This document shows positions 59,013-64,000 of a stretch of DNA of 64,000 nucleotides, piece after piece (position 1 is the stretch's first letter; each line of letters starts with the position of its first letter). Under the pieces are notes generated by a model. That model did not search any database. It saw only the letters and a program-made list of their open reading frames with translations, and was not told where the DNA came from. Source of the stretch: Eubacteriales bacterium (GTDB lineage Bacteria > Bacillota > Clostridia > Oscillospirales > Butyricicoccaceae); the NCBI GenBank assembly GCA_030539335.1, contig JAUNSG010000001.1:124001-188000 (forward strand), read 5' to 3'. Position numbers and translations under genes: made by a program.

Positions 59013-60569
59013 TTATTCCCCCGGTTGATTGACGACGCCGACGAACAGCGGCAGATTGTCCGTACCCGAAATCACAAACAGGAACGGCCGGTTCAGATTC
59101 ATCGTAAACGACGGAAGCTCCTCAACCACGTCAGCCTCCCCGGCCATCACTATCTCGGTATAGGAGGCCGCTTCACAGCCGTTTTCATCGATCTTGACCC
59201 GCGCGGCCTGATCGATCCGCGAGATTGCCGCCTCCTGTTCCTCCGTCAACGGGGTGAAATTCGCTGTTCCCGGATGGAAAATATCCGAAACACCCAGTGC
59301 CTGCAAGTCCTTGTTTAATGCCCGATGCGAGCTGACATCGAATTTCGGAATGGACCAGACGATCTCGCCGTATTCCTCTTGCTCCTCTTCCGTATGGAAC
59401 AGCGTTGCGACGGTTTCCGGATCGCCAAGCAATTGATCGATAGTGGTTCCCTCATCCGGCATGACAAAGGTCATCGATGTCGCTCCGGAGAAATACAGAG
59501 AAGCCTTGGAATATCCATCCCCCCGAACAAACGCACCATGTCCTGTCAAGTGCATGAAATCCGTCTGCATCTCCTTCTCTCCGGCTGTGGTAAAGGTATC
59601 GGGCGCCGTCTTGTTTTCGTCAAACTGGATTGCCCACTGGTCGTAAAAGTATAAAGTCGAATACAGTGCCATGATGGTATTCTTATCCAGTTCAATCCCC
59701 TGCGTCTCCTTCTGCAGCAGGTTCCCGGTATTTTCGTCAATCCATTTTGCAATTGCCTGCTCGGTCTCCTTGTCCCCCATCACCGCCTGATAGGTCGAGG
59801 CAAAGTAATCCTTTGCCAGACGGTCAACGATATCCGCGTGAAAGGACAGCTCCGAATTCAGCCAGATGGAATTGGCCAGCAGCGTTTTGGTATACGCGCC
59901 GTTGTTATAGAGCTGTTTCCAGATTCGTCCGGTCTGCTCCCGCATGGTATCGGTATCCTCTACACCGAGCAAATCCAGGATCTGCTTCTGGGAATTGCCT
60001 TTCGCGGTCTCGCTCAGCATCGCCAGCGCCATGTACAGATTCGCCGGAGAGTACACGACATTTTCCACTTTCTCTCCGGACAGGATCTGTTCCATCGTGG
60101 AGCCGGTAAACCCCTGCAGCCCATCCAAATAGGCAGAATCCGGTTGTTCCCGCTGAAGCGCATCATAGGCCTCATAATACGCCTCGTTCTGTTCATCGAA
60201 CTCTTCTTCCGTCAGCTCGCCGTCCATCCACGCCTGCTCGGATGGCTGCTGCGGCAGCTCCGGGTATTCCGCCTCAGCCACAAGCTGTACCGCAGCAGCC
60301 CCGGAGGTCGCGTATTCGTCTTCCTCCGCGCCGCCTCCTACGGTCGCGGACAGCGTTTCCATTTGTGACTCCCACGTTTCCATTTGTGACTCCCACCAGG
60401 AGGACAGGATCGGTCCCCCTCCGATTCCTGCCAGCAGTACCAGACACGCGGCGAGTGCCCCCCATCGTATCCGGCGTGTCGTTCCGCGTGCCGGAACTGT
60501 TTTCGCATGCTTTTGCACCAGCGCATCATCCAAATGCTCCAGTTCGTTCAGCAAGTCCTTTCCGTTCAT
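59013..60569 (-). CDS. membrane-anchored serpin with anti-sigma-like N-terminus
   Basis: The product is 518 residues from the ATG at 60569 (after GAAGGAGGGG). Residues 1-35 are cytosolic and acidic/basic (KDLLNELEHLDDALVQKH), 37-57 form one transmembrane helix, 58-148 an acidic linker with a heptad duplicated perfectly, and 150-516 a full serpin. ENVVYSPANLYMALAMLSETAKG and FNRPFLF-like NLNRPFLFVISG are family blocks, and the reactive loop lies at 461-485 (DENGCEAASY). Serpins trap proteases. The start overlaps the ECF sigma gene by four bases, so it is probably its membrane anti-sigma partner. Confidence 0.88.
   Translation of the reverse strand: MNGKDLLNELEHLDDALVQKHAKTVPARGTTRRIRWGALAACLVLLAGIGGGPILSSWWESQMETWESQMETLSATVGGGAEEDEYATSGAAAVQLVAEAEYPELPQQPSEQAWMDGELTEEEFDEQNEAYYEAYDALQREQPDSAYLDGLQGFTGSTMEQILSGEKVENVVYSPANLYMALAMLSETAKGNSQKQILDLLGVEDTDTMREQTGRIWKQLYNNGAYTKTLLANSIWLNSELSFHADIVDRLAKDYFASTYQAVMGDKETEQAIAKWIDENTGNLLQKETQGIELDKNTIMALYSTLYFYDQWAIQFDENKTAPDTFTTAGEKEMQTDFMHLTGHGAFVRGDGYSKASLYFSGATSMTFVMPDEGTTIDQLLGDPETVATLFHTEEEQEEYGEIVWSIPKFDVSSHRALNKDLQALGVSDIFHPGTANFTPLTEEQEAAISRIDQAARVKIDENGCEAASYTEIVMAGEADVVEELPSFTMNLNRPFLFVISGTDNLPLFVGVVNQPGE
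60355..60396 (-). repeat. perfect 21-base tandem repeat within serpin gene
   Basis: Two identical 21-base units (60355-60375 and 60376-60396) encode WESQMET twice in the linker just outside the membrane helix. Being a multiple of three, copy-number change would keep the frame. Confidence 0.95.
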
Positions 60570-61123
60570 ATGGCAATCCCCTCCTTCTGCAGCCATTCCT
60601 TCAATCGGTTTCTGGTGCGGAACAGCATCGATTTGACGCGGCTCTGTGTCATGCGATATTGCACGGCAATTTCCGCAATACTGTCGCCGTACCAGTACCG
60701 CCGGACAAACACCGCCTGCGCGGTCTCGTCACACCCTTTCAGAAATGTACTGATCGACGCGGCGACTTCCCCGGCCTGATACTCCCCCATGCCGTCCTGC
60801 GGATTGGGAATGCATTCCAATAGTTCTTGGGACAGCTCCTGCACCAGGGCATCCCGCTTTTGAGCCTTTCGATATTGCATGCGGTTCAGAGACAAATGGC
60901 GCGTGATCTTGGCGAGAAAAGCAAACAGATATTGCGGGCGCTCCGGCGGCATGGTGTTCCACGCGGTTAAGTAGGTATCATTGACGCACTCCTCTGCATC
61001 CCGCCGGTCCCGCACAAACTTCCAGGACACACGATGGAGTTGCGCTCCATATTTCGACTGTGTTTCTGCCACGGCCTGCTCGTCACGCTGATGATATAGG
61101 CAGACGATGAATTTATCCTCCAT
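60566..61123 (-). CDS. ECF-type sigma-70 family factor
   Basis: The product is 185 residues. Region 2 spans about residues 28-90 (FVRDRRDAEECVNDTYLTAW, PQYLFAFLAKITRHLSLNR) and region 4 about 130-180 (YWYGDSIAEIAVQYRMTQSRVKSMLFRTRN). It directs RNA polymerase to special promoters when released from a membrane anti-sigma. GGGGGAG precedes the ATG. Its stop overlaps the serpin start (ATGA). TGCAACC-type sequence upstream could be its own promoter. Confidence 0.92.
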   Translation of the reverse strand: MEDKFIVCLYHQRDEQAVAETQSKYGAQLHRVSWKFVRDRRDAEECVNDTYLTAWNTMPPERPQYLFAFLAKITRHLSLNRMQYRKAQKRDALVQELSQELLECIPNPQDGMGEYQAGEVAASISTFLKGCDETAQAVFVRRYWYGDSIAEIAVQYRMTQSRVKSMLFRTRNRLKEWLQKEGIAI

Positions 61124-61154
61124 CTCGGCTCCCCCTTTCTTCCTTACCCTATAT

Positions 61155-61180
61155 GGTTGCTTTTTTTCGGACCGGTTGCA
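61155..61180 (-). promoter_or_regulatory. possible ECF autoregulatory promoter
   Basis: On the minus strand TGCAACC (complement of 61174-61180) and a second GCAACC (complement of 61155-61160) lie 19 bases apart, just before the sigma gene. AACC-type -35 elements are common for ECF sigma factors. No sigma-A -10 is obvious. Confidence 0.4.
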
Positions 61181-61209
61181 AAAAAAGAAAAAAATTTTTT
61201 CTTATTGTC

Positions 61210-61238
61210 AAAAAGGCTCGTTGCTTCCGCAACAAGCC
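61210..61238 (-). terminator. terminator of kdpDE-like operon
   Basis: GGCTCGTTGC (61215-61224) pairs with GCAACAAGCC (61229-61238); the minus strand ends in TTTTTG. It separates kdpE from the ECF operon. Confidence 0.85.
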
Positions 61239-61247
61239 CTTTGTTTG

Positions 61248-61961
61248 TTAATTTCCGGTTTCCTCCGCCATGCGGTAGCCGACCCCGATCTCCGTCATAA
61301 TGTATTTGGGTTCCGCCGGATTTTCCTCCAGCTTGCGTCGGATATGCGCCATATTGACGCGCAGGATGCGGTTGTTGTCCGCCGCGTAATCTCCCCAAAT
61401 GCGCCGGATAATGTAATCATACGTCAACACCCGTCCCGGACGGCGGGCGATCAGTTCGATAATTTTATATTCTGTCTGCGTCACATGCACCTGCTCTCCG
61501 TTCAAAACGATCTGCCGGCGCTCAAAGTCGATCGTCAGATCCCCGACGGTATAGCTCCGCCTGGGCAGATCCTCTCCGGATTCCTGCTTCGCCTGGTGGC
61601 GCAGAGCGGTGCGGATGCGCGCAAGCAGTTCGGATGTGCCGAACGGTTTTGTGATATAATCGTCGGCGCCCATATCCAGCGCCCGTACCTTTTCCTGCTC
61701 ATCCACGCGCGCGGATACAATCAGGACCGGCGTCCCGTAATTCTGACGCAGCCATTCCAGCACCTCCATGCCGCTGATATCCGGCAGGCCAAGGTCCAAC
61801 AAAATGACATCCGGATGATACGAGTTGATCATCGAACGCGCCATCGCCCCTGTCGTCGCCTTGAGGACACTGTATTCGTTCGCGGTCAAAATCGTACTCA
61901 GCACATGTGCGATCGGTGCATCATCCTCTACAATGAGAACTACTGCTTTATTGGACTTCAT
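61248..61961 (-). CDS. kdpE: KdpE-like response regulator
   Basis: The product is 237 residues from the ATG at 61961, after GGAGGAGG. The receiver has acidic D13/D14, phosphoacceptor D56 (LLDLGLPD) and the ITKPFG lysine. The C-terminal half is an OmpR-type winged helix (VHVTQTEYKIIELIARRPGRVL to VNMAHIRRKLE). KdpE activates potassium-uptake genes. No kdpFABC is in the window, so the target may be elsewhere or different. It overlaps the kinase gene by 14 bases. Confidence 0.9.
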   Translation of the reverse strand: MKSNKAVVLIVEDDAPIAHVLSTILTANEYSVLKATTGAMARSMINSYHPDVILLDLGLPDISGMEVLEWLRQNYGTPVLIVSARVDEQEKVRALDMGADDYITKPFGTSELLARIRTALRHQAKQESGEDLPRRSYTVGDLTIDFERRQIVLNGEQVHVTQTEYKIIELIARRPGRVLTYDYIIRRIWGDYAADNNRILRVNMAHIRRKLEENPAEPKYIMTEIGVGYRMAEETGN

Positions 61962-63504
61962 CTTCTTCCTCCTCCAACGGCAGGGTAAAGCGGAACTGAG
62001 CGCCGCCTTCCTCCACATTATCTCCATCAATCGTTCCGCCATGCGCCGCTATAATCGAGCGGCACAAGGACAGGCCGATTCCCAATCCACGTCCGGTTTC
62101 GGGCTTCTTGCTTCCCGCCCCGGTAAACATGGTCTTCTTGACTTCCTCTGTCAGTCCATTGCCGTGGTCACGCACCGTAAACACCGCCAATTCCTTCTCC
62201 TTGACGACATCAATCCACACCGGCGGCGCGCCATGGCGGATGCCATTTTCAATCAGGTTGATTAACACCTGCACCACAAGCGTCGCATCCACCGGGACGA
62301 ATAGCGGTTCCTCCGGCACCTGAACGGCAATCTCTGCCGCCGGAAGACGCTTTTTGCAGCGTGCAATCGCCTCTGCAATCAGCTCCTCTACCGCCTCATA
62401 CTGCTTTTTCAGCGGCACATGATCGGTCGACAGACGGGAAACCGACAGCAGATTTTCTGTCATCTGCAACAGCCAAACCGCATCGTCGTTGATGTCGTGC
62501 ATCAGATTGAGCAGGCTTTCCCGCTCCATGCGCTTCTCATTGTCGATGATCGCCGCTGTCGCGCCAATGATCCCCGTCAGCGGCGTGCGCAAATCGTGGG
62601 AGATCGAACGCAGCAGATCATTGCGAAGGGTGACGCGCTGCGCCTCCATCGCGATCTTTTTGGATTGGTCCTCCAGACGCTGCCGCTCCAGCGCCAAAGC
62701 GGCCCAGTCGAGTCCAAAACGCACACGGAGCATCTGTTCCTTCGTCAGGCTCTCCTCCCACAGAATGCCGATGACACCGGTCATATCCCCATGCGAAATC
62801 AACGGAAAATACCGGAGCTGCACCTGCGGCATAAACGGCGTCCCGTAGCCGGTTTCTTTTCCCAGCCGGAAGCACTGCTCCGCCGCCTGCTTCTCCTGCT
62901 CCAGGGAAAGTATGACGTCCATCTCGCCAAACACCACGATTTTATTCCGTTCGATGCTCTCAATATCCTGCAAATACACTATTCTGGTTCCAAGCTGATA
63001 GTACAAATGCTCCAAAATCAACCGGATCGTTTCCTCATATCCGCTGGTTGCAATCAGCTTTCGGCTGAATTCCGCCGTGTGCTGTACCATCTCCTCACGC
63101 TGGTACGCCTCCTTCATCTGCTTCTTGTTCCGTCCGGTCATCGCACCGGTGAGAACCGCAATCATCAGCAAACAGAAAAACGTGACCGGATATCCTACCA
63201 TAAAAAAGTTCAGCTCAAAATAGGGCTGGATGAAAATCGTATTGATCAGCACAACGCCGATCAAAGAGGACAGGATGCCCCAAAAATAACCGTCCGTCCA
63301 AAAGGTAATCAGCATGACCGCCAGCATGAGCAGAGCGGCCACATCGATGTCGCCGGACTGCTTGGACAGATGGAACAGGAACAGCGACAGTGCGGTATAC
63401 GCTATCAGCACGGTAGTCGTGATCAACAACCCCTGCCAGTTTTCTCTCTTATGCAGCCGCAATCTGCGCAGAAATACTTCTTTTGCCTTCTGCAATACTT
63501 TCAC
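61948..63504 (-). CDS. kdpD: KdpD-like histidine kinase lacking the N-terminal half
   Basis: The product is 518 residues from a GTG, preceded by GGGAGGGAC. It has four membrane helices (about 27-120, DUF4118-like), a GAF-like segment (about 140-275), a HisKA domain with H303 in RSISHDLRTPLTG, and a HATPase (GRGLGIGLSLCRSIIAAHGG). Classical KdpD is about 900 residues and begins with a KdpD sensor plus universal stress domain. Both are missing here. It probably senses membrane or ionic conditions. Confidence 0.88.
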   Translation of the reverse strand: MKVLQKAKEVFLRRLRLHKRENWQGLLITTTVLIAYTALSLFLFHLSKQSGDIDVAALLMLAVMLITFWTDGYFWGILSSLIGVVLINTIFIQPYFELNFFMVGYPVTFFCLLMIAVLTGAMTGRNKKQMKEAYQREEMVQHTAEFSRKLIATSGYEETIRLILEHLYYQLGTRIVYLQDIESIERNKIVVFGEMDVILSLEQEKQAAEQCFRLGKETGYGTPFMPQVQLRYFPLISHGDMTGVIGILWEESLTKEQMLRVRFGLDWAALALERQRLEDQSKKIAMEAQRVTLRNDLLRSISHDLRTPLTGIIGATAAIIDNEKRMERESLLNLMHDINDDAVWLLQMTENLLSVSRLSTDHVPLKKQYEAVEELIAEAIARCKKRLPAAEIAVQVPEEPLFVPVDATLVVQVLINLIENGIRHGAPPVWIDVVKEKELAVFTVRDHGNGLTEEVKKTMFTGAGSKKPETGRGLGIGLSLCRSIIAAHGGTIDGDNVEEGGAQFRFTLPLEEEEDEVQ

Positions 63505-63607
63505 CGTTCCGTCCCTCCCCTGTTTTCGTCAAATTTTTCGTCTGACTGTATTATATCAGACCTCTTCCAGTGTAACAAGCCGCTGCTTGTTTCCGTTTTG
63601 TTTCAAA

Positions 63608-63648
63608 AGGGCGCACTACAGAACATTTCTTCTGCAGTACGCCCTCTT
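63608..63648. terminator. terminator after rex
   Basis: AGGGCGcACTaCAGAA pairs with TTCTGcAGTaCGCCCT around a short loop. It lies between rex and the kinase promoter region. Confidence 0.75.
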
Positions 63649-63677
63649 TGTTCTTCTCTTGCGAAACAAACTTGGTG

Positions 63678-64000
63678 TCATTCGTCCTGAATCCGGTAGC
63701 ACAGCGCCATCAGCGAGTCGGAGAAGTGTACATTCTCAATCGGAACACCGATCTCTTCCTCCCGCAGCTCCGCATTGGTAAAATTCCAGATCCCCTTGAT
63801 GCCCGTCTTGACCAGACGCTCCGCCGTCTGCGGAACGATCGCGCCCGGAATACAAAGGACGGCAATGTCCGCCATTTCGCGCGACATAAAGGTTTCCAAA
63901 TCGTCCATCGAATGAACCGGAATGCCGCGATAGGCATTTCCGACCACATCCGGCGCCACATCAAACGCGGCAATCGGACGCACACCACAATAGGAGAAAT
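63678..64000 (-). CDS. rex: redox-sensing repressor Rex, 5' end cut by window
   Basis: Only the C-terminal about 107 residues are visible; the frame is open to the window edge. VRPIAAFDVAPDVVGNAYRGIPV, DIAVLCIPGAIVPQTAERLV, GIKGIWNFTNAEL and a final FSDSLMALCYRIQ match the NAD(H)-binding Rossmann domain and C-terminal helix of Rex. Rex senses the NADH/NAD ratio and represses fermentation genes. The N-terminal winged helix lies outside the window. Confidence 0.9.
   Translation of the reverse strand, partial: FSYCGVRPIAAFDVAPDVVGNAYRGIPVHSMDDLETFMSREMADIAVLCIPGAIVPQTAERLVKTGIKGIWNFTNAELREEEIGVPIENVHFSDSLMALCYRIQDE

Noticed and set aside
1-64000. CRISPR array or insertion sequence
   Set aside because: No regularly spaced repeat series, transposase motif or terminal inverted repeat pair was seen.

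Overview
The window reads as chromosomal DNA of an anaerobic, spore-forming, moderately GC-rich member of the Clostridia, with an Oscillospirales/Butyricicoccaceae-like gut bacterium as my best guess. The evidence is an endospore signalling gene (spoIIR), the redox repressor rex, the [FeFe]-hydrogenase maturase hydE, acetate kinase, an anaerobic allantoin pathway, Shine-Dalgarno sites before nearly every start, and many sigma-A-type promoters with 17-base spacers. I see no prophage, IS element, CRISPR array or rRNA. There are three tRNA genes: Ser-GGA, Tyr-GTA and Thr-TGT.

Layout. 1-9.4 kb is mostly housekeeping on the minus strand: HAD hydrolase, DegV, glyoxalase-like protein, O-antigen-ligase-like membrane protein, spoIIR, ispE, a PHP histidinol-phosphatase and ackA, with tmcAL on the plus strand. 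9.4-13.3 kb holds two nitroreductases, a secreted Fn3-like protein, upp and an FMN-dependent hydroxyacid-oxidising enzyme. 13.5-31.6 kb is a purine-degradation (allantoin) island: pucG, an unusual XRE-GntR-FCD regulator, allantoate amidohydrolase, a small membrane protein, an L-lactate-permease-like transporter, two tandem carbamate kinases, an AllF-AllG fusion, allD, allE, a divergent esterase, an NCS1 permease, allB and allH. Together these can take allantoin to oxamate plus carbamoyl phosphate and bank the latter as ATP.

31.8-45.6 kb carries a PurF homologue without its glutaminase cysteine, a class II aldolase, two tandem radical SAM genes opposite an HxlR regulator, a sugar-phosphate-isomerase-like protein, a hydE-thiF-rhodanese operon, a GNAT/nuclease pair, an AlkD-like protein, a Na/Pi cotransporter, an AAA_28 ATPase and a cysteine-synthase-like enzyme. 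45.7-50.9 kb has a small helical protein, tRNA-Ser, TraX and a feo operon (AraC regulator-feoA-feoB-feoC). Divergent from feo is a promoter with a DtxR-like iron box and no protein gene, a candidate iron-responsive small RNA. 51.5-56.5 kb is an AT-richer sugar/polyol locus: a GntR/LacI-type regulator, two Gfo/Idh/MocA dehydrogenases and a lone ABC binding lipoprotein.

56.8-64 kb holds the Tyr/Thr tRNAs, an XRE protein, a DUF4250 protein, and an operon of an ECF sigma factor, a membrane-anchored serpin with an anti-sigma-like N-terminus and a secreted Fn3-like protein. It ends with a KdpD/KdpE-like two-component system and the 3' part of rex. The most promising undescribed items are the ECF sigma-serpin unit, the fused oxamate-carbamoyltransferase operon with its lactate-permease-like transporter and shared leader operator, and the iron-box orphan transcript.
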